In this document: piece after piece, positions 53,161 to 62,030 of the stretch
How the letters are laid out: each line of letters opens with the position of its first letter
Position numbering within the stretch: the first letter of the stretch is position 1
Assembly: GCF_014202945.1 (NCBI RefSeq)
Contig: NZ_JACHHW010000003.1
Span: 248,001-312,000 of the forward strand
Length of the DNA: 64,000 bases
From: Zhongshania antarctica
GTDB lineage: Bacteria > Pseudomonadota > Gammaproteobacteria > Pseudomonadales > Spongiibacteraceae
Reading direction: 5' to 3'
The notes under the pieces: model-generated
What the model was told of the DNA's origin: nothing
The model's input: the letters and a program-made list of their open reading frames with translations, nothing else
Databases searched by the model: none
Translations under genes and position numbers: made by a program

Positions 53161-55422
53161 ATGATAAAGCGACTAGGTATTTTTGCCCTGATGTTGGCGG
53201 CGCAAGATGTATTTGCGCGGGGCACGCCAGTGCTAGAAGAGGTCATTATTACCGCGCAAAAGCGCGAAGAAAGTCTGCAAGATGTGCCGATTTCATTGGT
53301 GGCAATTAGCGCCCAGGCGATGCAGGACGCCAATATTGACGATATGGCTGATATTGCCAATTTTACGCCCAATTTGAGTGTGTTTAGTCATCCACCGCTG
53401 ACCAGCTTGCGCATTCGCGGCTTAGGTTCACCTTTTGATAAGGGCTTTGAACAGTCTGCGGGCCTGTTTTTAGACGGCGTGTATCTTGGCCGCTTGGCCT
53501 TTTTAGACGCGGCCTTTTTAGATGTTGCCTCGGTAGAGGTGCTTCGTGGTCCGCAGGGAACACTGTTTGGCAAAAACACCATCTCCGGCGCCATTAGTAT
53601 TCGTTCGGTGCAACCCTCTCAAGAACCCGAGTTATTAGCAGAAGGGGTGACCGGTGATGAAGACCTTGCTAAATATACCCTCACCGGCAATGTGCCCTTG
53701 AGTGATACCGTGGCATTGCGCGCGTCTGCGCTGGTAAATAAGCGCGACGGCACCGTTTACAACACTACGCTAGATCGCGACGAGGGCGGTGTTGACTCGC
53801 GGGTAGGGCGGGTGCAATTGCGCTGGGATATTGCCGACTGGCTAGATGTCACGGTGGCGGCGGCAGATACCAATCAGGAGTTCAGGCTTGGTAGTTTTCA
53901 GGTCCGCACGACTACTGACGACCAGTTTGCACTGATGCAGTTTTATGATCCGCAAGTTGAAAAAGACACCAGTAATAATCAAAGCGCCCAAGATTATCCG
54001 GCGATGACCTACCAAAATGGCAATAAATTTGATGTTCGTTTTAACGCGTCGCTGTGGGGGCATGAGTTCAGCTGGATTAACGCGTTGAGTTCAATCACCG
54101 AGGAGTCGTTAACAGACTTAGATTTTTCACCTATTCCGCTTTTGTTTTTTCTTAATGGTGAAGACTACGAACAGCTCAGTAGTGAATTGCGTATTGTTTC
54201 GCCATTAGGCATGTTCGGTGGAAAATTAGATTACGTTGCTGGCGGCTATGTCGCGCTGAGTGAAACCACCATTAAGGTCATTATCGATGCCGCGCCAACG
54301 CCTTCAACCTTAGCCTCGGGTCTGGCTGTGACCGGTGGCGGTCTAGGTGTGCTGGATGGCTTGTTGGGCGCTGCCACTGGCAATGAACCGGGCGAGCGCT
54401 TATTAATTGATGGCTATCAAGAGAGTGTTAGCTCGGCTGTTTACGCACAAGCAAGTTGGCACTTTAACGACGAATTAAGCTTAACCGGCGGTGTGCGTGT
54501 CTCTACCGAAACCAAGGAAGTGGATCAAACCCTGCAATTATTTACAGCGGGTACGGATGTCGATGGCCCAGTATTTACCCAGCTGGTGACTGCGCAAGAA
54601 TATCGCCTGCTCGACAAACGGGTAGACCGCGATGTCAGTCCTAAGCTGTCGTTAAATTGGCTGCCTGATGACGATCTAACGTTTTACCTGAGCGCTGCGC
54701 AAGGCTTTAAAAGCGGTGGCTATAGTGGTTCTGCTGTACGTGCAGAAATTGCCGAGGTCGAGCCTGAGTCGTCAACGACCTACGAGGCGGGAGCCAAAAC
54801 ACGCTTGTTTGGCGGCGCTGCAACGCTCAATGCCGCGACCTTTTACACCGAGTTTGAAGATTTGCAGTTAACCATCTTTGAGGGCAATGTCAGCCGTATC
54901 TCAAATGCTGCGGGTGCAATCTCTAAAGGCGCGGAACTTGATGCCGCATTTGTAACCCCCTGGGACGTATCGGGTAATTTTTCGATGGCGTATTTGGACG
55001 CCACCTTTACCGACTACGCCAACGGCCCTTGTCCCGCGGGTGAAGATACCCCCTGTGATTTAACCGGTAAACCACTGGCTTTCGCACCGCTGTGGAAAGC
55101 CACCTTCAGTATGAATTACTTCCACGACTTGTGGTCTGCACCGGTTAATCTCTTGTTTGGTTTTGACGTGTTATACGAAGACGACAAACTGCTGCAATCG
55201 GATCAAGACCCGATTGATGTGCAGGGTGAGTTTGCAACCCTGAACCTGCGTTTACGATTAGAGGACGACAATGAACGCTGGTCATTGCAGGCATTTGTCC
55301 GCAATGCCACAGACGAGTTTGCCTTAGACGGCGGTGGCGATATCCCAACCTTGTCGGGTGCGCATTTTGGTCGGGCGATTGCCTCGCGACAACTGGATGT
55401 GGCCCTACGAATAAAATTCTAG
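53161..55422 (+). CDS. TonB-dependent outer-membrane receptor
   Basis: The 753-residue protein has a signal peptide (cleaved near VFARG), a TonB-box-like VLEEVIITAQKREESLQD, the plug domain with GLFLDGVYLGR and VEVLRGPQGTLFGKNTISGA, and a beta-barrel ending in the typical terminal phenylalanine (LDVALRIKF). It would import a substrate too large for porins. Its position beside thiolases, a carotenoid-oxygenase-like enzyme and a steroid-reductase-fold protein suggests a hydrophobic carbon source. No TonB/ExbB genes are near. Confidence 0.92.
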   Translation: MIKRLGIFALMLAAQDVFARGTPVLEEVIITAQKREESLQDVPISLVAISAQAMQDANIDDMADIANFTPNLSVFSHPPLTSLRIRGLGSPFDKGFEQSAGLFLDGVYLGRLAFLDAAFLDVASVEVLRGPQGTLFGKNTISGAISIRSVQPSQEPELLAEGVTGDEDLAKYTLTGNVPLSDTVALRASALVNKRDGTVYNTTLDRDEGGVDSRVGRVQLRWDIADWLDVTVAAADTNQEFRLGSFQVRTTTDDQFALMQFYDPQVEKDTSNNQSAQDYPAMTYQNGNKFDVRFNASLWGHEFSWINALSSITEESLTDLDFSPIPLLFFLNGEDYEQLSSELRIVSPLGMFGGKLDYVAGGYVALSETTIKVIIDAAPTPSTLASGLAVTGGGLGVLDGLLGAATGNEPGERLLIDGYQESVSSAVYAQASWHFNDELSLTGGVRVSTETKEVDQTLQLFTAGTDVDGPVFTQLVTAQEYRLLDKRVDRDVSPKLSLNWLPDDDLTFYLSAAQGFKSGGYSGSAVRAEIAEVEPESSTTYEAGAKTRLFGGAATLNAATFYTEFEDLQLTIFEGNVSRISNAAGAISKGAELDAAFVTPWDVSGNFSMAYLDATFTDYANGPCPAGEDTPCDLTGKPLAFAPLWKATFSMNYFHDLWSAPVNLLFGFDVLYEDDKLLQSDQDPIDVQGEFATLNLRLRLEDDNERWSLQAFVRNATDEFALDGGGDIPTLSGAHFGRAIASRQLDVALRIKF

Positions 55423-55534
55423 CTTAGTGCGTGTGCGCTACACCATGTTTACTAAATAGATCGTTTCGAGCACATAGTAATAATAAGAAATCGACAGATA
55501 TTGTTCTGTCATTAACGATGATTGGAGAACTACC

Positions 55535-57184
55535 ATGCTTTCTCGTATTTGGCTCACCGCAATGTTCTTTATGTTTGCAAGTGTCAGTCAGTTATCTGTC
55601 GCTTTGGATTCACCATGTAATACTAGCCCAACCCAGGGCTTTGAAGCGCGCTCACTCACCGTCACTGAGGGTGCTGACGCGCAGCCTAAGAATGGCTATT
55701 ACCAGCTCTATATTCCCACCGAGCTTCCGTCTGGGGCAGCTCCCTTGCTTGTAATTGTCGATGATGGCGTCTCTGCGCTAAGTGCTTCAGATGCAGTGCA
55801 TCTTGAAAATGCAGCAGAGGCGCGAAAGTATATTATTGCGTATCCGCAACGTCATGAGGCTTGGGATACCGGAGATAATACAGCCGACGTCGACTACATC
55901 AGAGCCGTGGTTGCCGATGTCGAGTCTAATCACTGTATTGATAAACGCCGAATATATAGCGCAGCATACGTCGGTGGTGGCGCTATGATCGCGCGTCTGG
56001 CCTGCGACGCTGCCGATATCTTTGCGGCAATGACATTTTCCGAGTCTGATTCGGTAGGGGACTATGGGCATTGTCTAGACCCCGTTGGCGCTGTGGAAGA
56101 GGGCGCAACGGCTACCCCCCTTGTTTTGAGCCGCGCGGCATCGACCAGCCATTACGATGAGCCCTTGAATACCCAGTCATTAGACTTTATGGCTGCCAAT
56201 CCAAGGGCCGCTTCAGTAACATCTTCTGGGCGCGTTGAGTTTGAATGGTTATTGGTTGGCAACCCCGGTAATGCGGCCGATATTTCCAGTGGTTATGGCG
56301 CCGTTGACCACACATTTCTAATTGCTAAATATGAAGTGACCAACGCCCAATATGCACAGTTCTTAAACGCCAAAGCGGTGTCTGACACGCTCAATTTGTA
56401 CAGTGTCACTATGAGTGCGGGAGTAGGCGGAATAACACGTTCAGGCGTACCTGGCAGTTATAGCTATAGCGCTATGCCTGGCCGCGAAAATAAGCCGGTC
56501 AACTGGGTGTCGTACTATGACGTGCTTCGCTTTACAAATTGGATGCACAATGGCCAAGGCGAAGGCGATACCGAAACCGGTGCCTATACCTTAGAGGGCG
56601 GTTTGGCGGTTCCATTTAATGCTGAAACCGTTCAGCGCAATGCCGACGCACGGGTGTTTTTGCCAACAGAAGATGAGTGGTATAAATCGGCCTACCACAA
56701 CGCCAAAGGCCTGAAAGAAACAGATTATTTTCTATACCCATTTCGTAGCGATGAAGTCTCAAGTTGCAGTCCACCGCCGGGTGGTGAAAATCACGCCAAT
56801 TGCGCTCAGGCGGTAGGCGATGTCGCGGACAAAGGTAGTTACCCTGAATCCATTGGCCCCTACGGCACGTTTGATCAAGGTGGTAATGTCTGGGAGTGGA
56901 GTGTCGGACTGGTCGCTGGCGTGCTTCCTGTTATGCGGGGCGGAGGCTACGATGTTACTGGGCCAGACTCACTCGCGTCGTCATGGCGAGATCAGTGGGC
57001 GGCATCAGGTGAGTTTAGCTTTACGGGCTTTCGGGTTGCTGCGCCTGCAACGGCGGATGCGCCCGCCGCAACGCCGAAGCCGGTCGCAAAATCCAGTTCT
57101 GGTGGCGGCTCATTTTCACCGCTGTTTTTGCTAATGGTATTGCTACTGTTGGTATTTGGCCGCAGGCCTGATTCAACGCTGTAA
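55535..57184 (+). CDS. secreted degenerate esterase plus SUMF1 domain protein with GlyGly-CTERM tail
   Basis: The 549-residue protein has a signal peptide (about 24 residues). Residues about 40-190 resemble an LpqC/PHB-depolymerase-type esterase, but the expected GLSNGG elbow reads AYVGGG and has no serine, and the HG oxyanion site reads DDG. Residues about 230-505 form a SUMF1 (formylglycine-generating-like) domain with ISSGYGAVDHTFLIAKYEVT and FLPTEDEWYKSAYHN, but the catalytic cysteine positions are Ser/Trp (SSWRDQ). The last 30 residues (SSSGGGSFSP, a hydrophobic helix, GRRPD) match the GlyGly-CTERM surface-sorting signal cut by rhombosortase. It is probably a cell-surface binding protein with no enzyme activity. 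Confidence 0.85.
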   Translation: MLSRIWLTAMFFMFASVSQLSVALDSPCNTSPTQGFEARSLTVTEGADAQPKNGYYQLYIPTELPSGAAPLLVIVDDGVSALSASDAVHLENAAEARKYIIAYPQRHEAWDTGDNTADVDYIRAVVADVESNHCIDKRRIYSAAYVGGGAMIARLACDAADIFAAMTFSESDSVGDYGHCLDPVGAVEEGATATPLVLSRAASTSHYDEPLNTQSLDFMAANPRAASVTSSGRVEFEWLLVGNPGNAADISSGYGAVDHTFLIAKYEVTNAQYAQFLNAKAVSDTLNLYSVTMSAGVGGITRSGVPGSYSYSAMPGRENKPVNWVSYYDVLRFTNWMHNGQGEGDTETGAYTLEGGLAVPFNAETVQRNADARVFLPTEDEWYKSAYHNAKGLKETDYFLYPFRSDEVSSCSPPPGGENHANCAQAVGDVADKGSYPESIGPYGTFDQGGNVWEWSVGLVAGVLPVMRGGGYDVTGPDSLASSWRDQWAASGEFSFTGFRVAAPATADAPAATPKPVAKSSSGGGSFSPLFLLMVLLLLVFGRRPDSTL

Positions 57185-57276
57185 GGGATAAGCGCAAACC
57201 CTCACATTTGCTTAGGCTTGTTACTCTGGGAGTGAAAGTGGGCTCCCATATTAGCCGCGCCAGTATTTGGCCGCAG
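57152..57276 (+). repeat. 14-bp direct repeat of the CTERM tail sequence
   Basis: GTATTTGGCCGCAG occurs at 57152-57165, inside the last codons of the GlyGly-CTERM tail, and again at 57263-57276 beyond the stop, both followed shortly by GCCTGAT. In frame the second copy reads VFGR and stops soon after. It may be a remnant of a duplicated tail or a recombination scar. Confidence 0.5.
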
Positions 57277-57343
57277 TTGCCTGATCTAGGCTCTAGGATT
57301 GTTCGTAAGAACTGATACATCTTGAAATCCTAGGAGTGCTGGT

Positions 57344-57679
57344 ATGAAAAAATTTATTGTTGAAAGTTACGAGTTGGTGATGGATAGCAGTAAAAACCCA
57401 CTTCGCCATCTCGATCTCGCGTCACAACACTATGCAATGCAGGTTCTCGCTTGGATGTGGAGCATGGTGTTTTCACTGAGTTTCTTGTCCATATTCTATT
57501 TTCACTACGTATGGCTAGGGCACTTGCTGGTATTGGGTGGCATCTGTTTTACAGTAGGGGTATTTCGCACTGCAGAAAATGTTCGTCGGAAATTAGAGGT
57601 GGCGCAAGAGGGGGCCGTTCCGAAGGAGGCCTACAGTCACGCTTCCGCGTGTACGTGGAAGCTGGATAAAGAGGCGTAA
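57344..57679 (+). CDS. small membrane protein, unknown
   Basis: The 111-residue protein has two membrane helices (about 34-54 and 58-76) between a polar N-terminus and a basic C-terminal tail (ENVRRKLEVAQEG). No family is recognised. TAGGAG lies 8 nt before the ATG. It follows the SUMF1-domain gene by 159 nt. Confidence 0.65.
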   Translation: MKKFIVESYELVMDSSKNPLRHLDLASQHYAMQVLAWMWSMVFSLSFLSIFYFHYVWLGHLLVLGGICFTVGVFRTAENVRRKLEVAQEGAVPKEAYSHASACTWKLDKEA

Positions 57680-58079
57680 ATACGACGTGTTTGAATGAAA
57701 AAGGCTCTTGTTCTACTGAGAGCTTAAAAAAGCAGGGGCTATCGCTAGTGTGGATCAATAGTCACCGCTGTTTTGACCGTGCCTTCGGGTGTGGTTCGGA
57801 ATATGGTTCAGCACCCAATATCACAGACAAGAGTTCACGATCATCCCCGCAGGTGTAGGATTAAGCTCTGCATGACGGGGTATTTAAGTCGCCGTGCCGT
57901 CAAGAGGCGAGCTGATATCTACGTTGGTTCAGCGCGATCACGTTTACCCGATGGCGACCCTGCGATGTAGGCAGGACTGCTATTCCAGACTTGCTACAGC
58001 GGGCGTAGAACATATTTACCCGCTGCCATCTAAGCCCTTGCTCAAGGGGCGTTTTTCTTATGGATTGACGGTATTTCTC
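57680..58079. other. 400-bp gap, partly structured, no gene
   Basis: No convincing open frame is present. It contains a terminator-like hairpin at 58034-58056 and an 11-bp inverted pair, CCCGCTGCCAT (58019-58029) and ATGGCAGCGGG (58085-58095), the second arm overlapping the end of the next gene. The middle (57770-57990) has GC-rich short palindromes of REP type but no clear unit. Confidence 0.5.
58034..58056 (+). terminator. probable Rho-independent terminator
   Basis: GCCCTTG (58034-58040) pairs with CAAGGGGC (58043-58050, one bulged G), followed by GTTTTTC. The T-run is on the plus strand, 355 nt after the last plus-strand gene. Confidence 0.55.
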
Positions 58080-61000
58080 CTAGAATGGCAGCGGGCTGCC
58101 ACCCCCACCGTCGGCACAATTGGCGTTTTCATAACGGCTATCAATCACCGTATTTATCCAGGCATCGATGACATCTACGGCCTCTCCGTGTTTTACGCTG
58201 CGGGCGATGGGTGGCATTTGCACTGAGGTGTCTACCGAGTGCAGGCGGTAAGAGAGAATTGAGCCCTCAGAGCCGTTCGCGCCACCGGCGAGGCCGGGCA
58301 GTATGTCGTAGTCGCGTCCGCCGCCGGAGCTACCTGCGGTGATTGGTTCCTTACATACACCGTGGCTGAGGTTGACCTTACGGAACACGTCAAAATACAA
58401 GCCGGTGCTTTGAGCTAAACCTTTGCGGTTGTGGCAGTGGGCGCAGTTGGTTTCTAGCCAAGCGCGGGCGCGATACTCAAGATTGGCGTCGCTGCTGGCG
58501 GCAACGCGATCAGGCTCAGCGGTGGTGATTTTGTAACTGTCGCCGGGCACGTTAAAGCGGGGCAGACGACTGACATTGGTCGCGACCTGTTTATTGTCTA
58601 GCGTTAGATTTGGGGCGCCGCTGAGCTTGCCCATATCAATGAGGTGCTGCAATTGGTTTTCTGGGCCGTTGCCGTAGTCAAAGGCGCGGTTCATATTGCG
58701 GACTTTGGGGCCGATTGGCGCATCACCGGCTTGGCGGTCTTCATTGTTGTGGCAGTTGCCACATTGGTTTGGGGTGGGAATGGCATAGCGATTGGTGCTG
58801 CCCTTGTAGGTGGCGCTCACATCGGGGTCGGCGTCGTCGAAGTCCCAGCTTACGGCTTTGGAGCCACCGGCTAGGGCAATGTCAGCGTCACTGCCATCTG
58901 CCCGCCAAACATAGGCCATGCCTTCCCAGAATGAACTGCCGCCTTGACCGGCACGGTGAATGAGTAGGCGTGTTTCTACCACGTTTTCGTCAGCGGCGTT
59001 GCGGTCGCGAAAGGCAAAGGTTTTGGCGATAACGGTGCCCACGGGGAAGTCTAGCGTCGCGTTTGGCGAGCTGATATTACCTTCTACCCATGAGACGGAT
59101 TCGCCCGGTGGCAAAAATAGTACCCGGTATTTCACCGCGTAGTCTGAGAACAAGGGCGTGACCAAGTCGTAAAGTACACCGTCTTCGTTAAAGCCGCTGC
59201 GGGGATCCGTTTGATCGGCGAATAGATTGTAGTGCGACAATTTACTGCAGTTGTAAGCCAGTGCCTCGCGGTTAATCTCGCTGCCGGATGCGCTTTCACA
59301 AATGGCGGCAATTTCTGCGGCTGAGGGCGGTTGTTCGGCGCTGCTGCCGGGAATATAGGGCTGCACAACAGCGGGGTTTAAGCGCGCTAATTGCCTGCCA
59401 AACTTTGTTGGGCAGTCGTGGTCGGCCAAATCGGTTTTGGGCGCGGTGTCCAGCTCCATGCCGTCAAAGTTCATGAAGGTGCGGCTGTCTTGGGAAAAGG
59501 TGTTGCCGAACTCGTCACTTTGGTCAATACACAGCCAGTAATCGGGATGTTTACGCTTGGGGTCGCTGGCATTGTCTGGCTCGGCAAATTTGTAGCGATT
59601 GTAACGGCAGCTGGGCTGGCTCTGGCCGTTGTAATCGGGTTTGCCATCGGCATCGAGTGGCGCGCCGTCGACGTCGTTGCACTGCACGCCATCTTTGCTG
59701 TTGACGGTTTTGTCGTAGTAGCCATCCCAAACAATATGGGCGCCCTGGGCGACGTAGGGGTCTTGCGCTTGCAAACTGCGAAGCTGCACGAGTACTGGCA
59801 GCAGGGAGTCGTGACCGTCATCTATGCCCACGGGAATACAGGGCAGGCCGGTGTTGCCGCCGGTGCCGTCTTGGCAAATGAGCACACCTTCTTCGGGTAA
59901 TTGCGGCAGGGTACCGTTGGTGGTGAAAATATTGCTGTGGATATGGATGCCTTCAGGGTAGAGGTCCATACGTTTGTCTGAGTTATTGGTGTTGCCGTCT
60001 AACAGCTCATGGCTGGCGCCGACATAGCCCAAGGTGCGGTTGAATTCGACGACATTATTAAAGAATTCAACTTTGTCATAACCCAGCTGCAGCAAGCCTG
60101 TGCCCTGGGGCACGGCGCTGACCACGCCACCGGGGGCAAAGTTGGCGAGGTTGTTGTAGCCCGCGTAGTTATTAAAAATTCGAGTCTGTTCGCCGTATTG
60201 GTTGAGACCGGGTAAATCAAAAACCAAGAAACCGGCGGTATTACAGTGGGCAACGTTGTCGTGCATATCGGCGCGGTCGCTGTTTTCAATCTCGTAACCG
60301 GCTACGTTAAACAGGGCTTCGCTGTTTTTGACGATGATGTCGTTGGATTGTCCAACATAGATACCGGCGTCGGAGGCGCCCAGCGACACCACATTGTCGA
60401 GCAAGACATTATTCGACAGCACCGGGTAAATGGCGTAGCCGCCATTGGAACTGTCTATGGTGTAGTTGCGGGTTTGGCCGCTGGCGTCGGTGTACAGGCC
60501 GGTGGCAAGCGGGAAGGCGATGGGTAAGCCATTCAGGCGCGGAGCGGGCACATTGGCTGGGCGCGCAAAGCTGTCTGGCCAAGGGTGTTCACAGGTCACT
60601 TCTAAGCTTGCGGGCACCTTGGGGTCCATGCCGCCGCGATTGTCGCCGCCGCTAGACCACATGGCGCGTAAATTACGCAAGGTAACAAAGTCAGAATGAG
60701 AAACCTTTACCGAGAAGCCCGGCGTGTCGAGCACGGTAAGGTCTTCTATGGTGATCCCCGTCATGTGGCTCATGGAGATGCCTTCGGGGGATTTTGACTG
60801 GGCAAAGTCAAAAATGGTTTTGGCCATGCCCTGGCCTTTAATGGTAATTCCTTGTTTATGCGCCATGTCTAAGGTGGTGGTGAACTCAAAAACTCCGTCG
60901 CTAAATTCGATGGTGTCGCCGGCTTTTGCGGCAAATAAGGCCGTGAGGGTATCGACCTGCTCTTGGGTTTGATCTTCGTTTGGCGCTGGGGCAGGGTTGT

Positions 61001-61643
61001 TGTTGTCGGCGATATACCAAATATCGCAGTCGCCATCATAGCGGCCGTCGCTAATGTCTTGGCTGCTGCAGGCCAGTTCAATTTCAGCGATGCGGCGTGG
61101 AATAAGGGCGCGGGTGTCGCCGTTGGCGGTGCGGGCAAAATCGGCCAGTTGCGAGGCGTCAAACTCGCCGTCGTTAAGGTCGAAGGCGCTGGCCGGGACG
61201 GTCAGGTTGGCTGCCGCGTCGCGCACGGTTGCCGAGATTTGAATGCCGTTGTCTGCGTTTTTGTCTTCATCTAAGGTGAGCAGGAAGCGCGACAGATTGA
61301 TCGCCGCTTGCTCGTTGGCTTGAATTTGTCTGGGGGTAATGAATTCAGCGGCGGTGGCTTGGCCTAGGTTAATACCACCGATGGCAAATTTAACAATATC
61401 ACCGCTAAAGTACTTAAACTCGCCATTGCCGCCGGTGAGTAAAGTACTGCTTTTGCCCTGGATGCTGTAGTGGGCACCGCCAATGGGGCCGTCGATGAAA
61501 TAACCACTTAGCTCGCTTGGCGGCGGTGGCGTGGTATTGCCGCCAGACCCTGCGGGGGCCGAGGAGGAGCCGCTATTACCGCAAGACGCGAGCATTGAGC
61601 AAAGTACGCTGGCAAGCAAATACGAGGGGAAAGTGTATTTCAC
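58080..61643 (-). CDS. fused parallel beta-helix and diheme cytochrome lipoprotein
   Basis: The 1187-residue protein has a lipoprotein signal (MLASC, cysteine near residue 21), a linker and small N-terminal domain (about 45-200) seen in gammaproteobacterial surface lipoproteins, then a right-handed parallel beta-helix (about 235-560), and from about 800 a diheme cytochrome module. The two heme motifs are QCGNCH (near 962) and NCAHCH (near 1064), with a possible axial methionine in QMPPI. From memory, the families TIGR03805 (beta-helix) and TIGR03806 (HNE_0200/SO_2930 diheme) are usually neighbouring genes; here they are one protein. Function is unknown; a periplasmic or surface electron-transfer or oxidase role is plausible. 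A 59-residue membrane protein gene lies 135 nt upstream. Confidence 0.88.
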   Translation of the reverse strand: MKYTFPSYLLASVLCSMLASCGNSGSSSAPAGSGGNTTPPPPSELSGYFIDGPIGGAHYSIQGKSSTLLTGGNGEFKYFSGDIVKFAIGGINLGQATAAEFITPRQIQANEQAAINLSRFLLTLDEDKNADNGIQISATVRDAAANLTVPASAFDLNDGEFDASQLADFARTANGDTRALIPRRIAEIELACSSQDISDGRYDGDCDIWYIADNNNPAPAPNEDQTQEQVDTLTALFAAKAGDTIEFSDGVFEFTTTLDMAHKQGITIKGQGMAKTIFDFAQSKSPEGISMSHMTGITIEDLTVLDTPGFSVKVSHSDFVTLRNLRAMWSSGGDNRGGMDPKVPASLEVTCEHPWPDSFARPANVPAPRLNGLPIAFPLATGLYTDASGQTRNYTIDSSNGGYAIYPVLSNNVLLDNVVSLGASDAGIYVGQSNDIIVKNSEALFNVAGYEIENSDRADMHDNVAHCNTAGFLVFDLPGLNQYGEQTRIFNNYAGYNNLANFAPGGVVSAVPQGTGLLQLGYDKVEFFNNVVEFNRTLGYVGASHELLDGNTNNSDKRMDLYPEGIHIHSNIFTTNGTLPQLPEEGVLICQDGTGGNTGLPCIPVGIDDGHDSLLPVLVQLRSLQAQDPYVAQGAHIVWDGYYDKTVNSKDGVQCNDVDGAPLDADGKPDYNGQSQPSCRYNRYKFAEPDNASDPKRKHPDYWLCIDQSDEFGNTFSQDSRTFMNFDGMELDTAPKTDLADHDCPTKFGRQLARLNPAVVQPYIPGSSAEQPPSAAEIAAICESASGSEINREALAYNCSKLSHYNLFADQTDPRSGFNEDGVLYDLVTPLFSDYAVKYRVLFLPPGESVSWVEGNISSPNATLDFPVGTVIAKTFAFRDRNAADENVVETRLLIHRAGQGGSSFWEGMAYVWRADGSDADIALAGGSKAVSWDFDDADPDVSATYKGSTNRYAIPTPNQCGNCHNNEDRQAGDAPIGPKVRNMNRAFDYGNGPENQLQHLIDMGKLSGAPNLTLDNKQVATNVSRLPRFNVPGDSYKITTAEPDRVAASSDANLEYRARAWLETNCAHCHNRKGLAQSTGLYFDVFRKVNLSHGVCKEPITAGSSGGGRDYDILPGLAGGANGSEGSILSYRLHSVDTSVQMPPIARSVKHGEAVDVIDAWINTVIDSRYENANCADGGGGSPLPF

Positions 61644-61778
61644 GCAGAAATCTCCAAAATTCAGTGGCTGATAGTATTGTTGCTTGTTATCAACTTTTTA
61701 CGTTAGCCCAGGGCGAGCCTGGGTAGATTTTTTATTTACGCTTATAACGTGCCAATTAAGCTGAGTGGTGAAGCTCGC

Positions 61779-61958
61779 TTAGGATGTAAATGATTTAAAC
61801 AGCGCCAGTGCCAGCGAAATACCGACTAAGGGTAAAATCCAGCGGCTGAGCTTTGCCTGCTGCTCTGGGTTGGCCTTGGGGGCAAAGCGTTCAATTAGTG
61901 GAATGAGAACGATCAGGGCAAAAGCCAAAATCGCGAGTATGCTGAGCAAAGTAGTCAT
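61779..61958 (-). CDS. small membrane protein (59 residues), unknown
   Basis: The frame runs from the ATG at 61958 to a TAA at 61779 and gives 59 residues: a first membrane helix (LLSILAILAFALIVLIPLI), a short charged turn (ERFAPKANPEQQAKLSR), and a second membrane helix (WILPLVGISLALALF). GGAG lies 5 nt before the ATG. It is encoded between the beta-helix lipoprotein and the thiolase-fold gene on the same strand. No family is recognised. Confidence 0.7.
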   Translation of the reverse strand: MTTLLSILAILAFALIVLIPLIERFAPKANPEQQAKLSRWILPLVGISLALALFKSFTS

Positions 61959-62002
61959 AGGGCTCCGTCGTTGGTTTTGAGCCGCGCGCCATCAGTTGAT
62001 AG

Positions 62003-62023
62003 CGGGCGCCGCTGCGGCGCCCG
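62003..62023. terminator. strong GC hairpin after the thiolase-fold gene
   Basis: CGGGCGCCGC and GCGGCGCCCG (62003-62012 and 62014-62023) form a perfect 10-bp stem with a near-zero loop. It lies just past the stop of the thiolase-fold gene (62031) but without a T-run in that direction; on the plus strand it is followed by TTTATTTTTT. Confidence 0.5.
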
Positions 62024-62030
62024 TCGGGCT

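Noticed and set aside
59391-59900. Plus-strand frame of 169 codons inside the beta-helix lipoprotein gene
   Set aside because: Antisense shadow caused by the GC-rich codons of the real gene.
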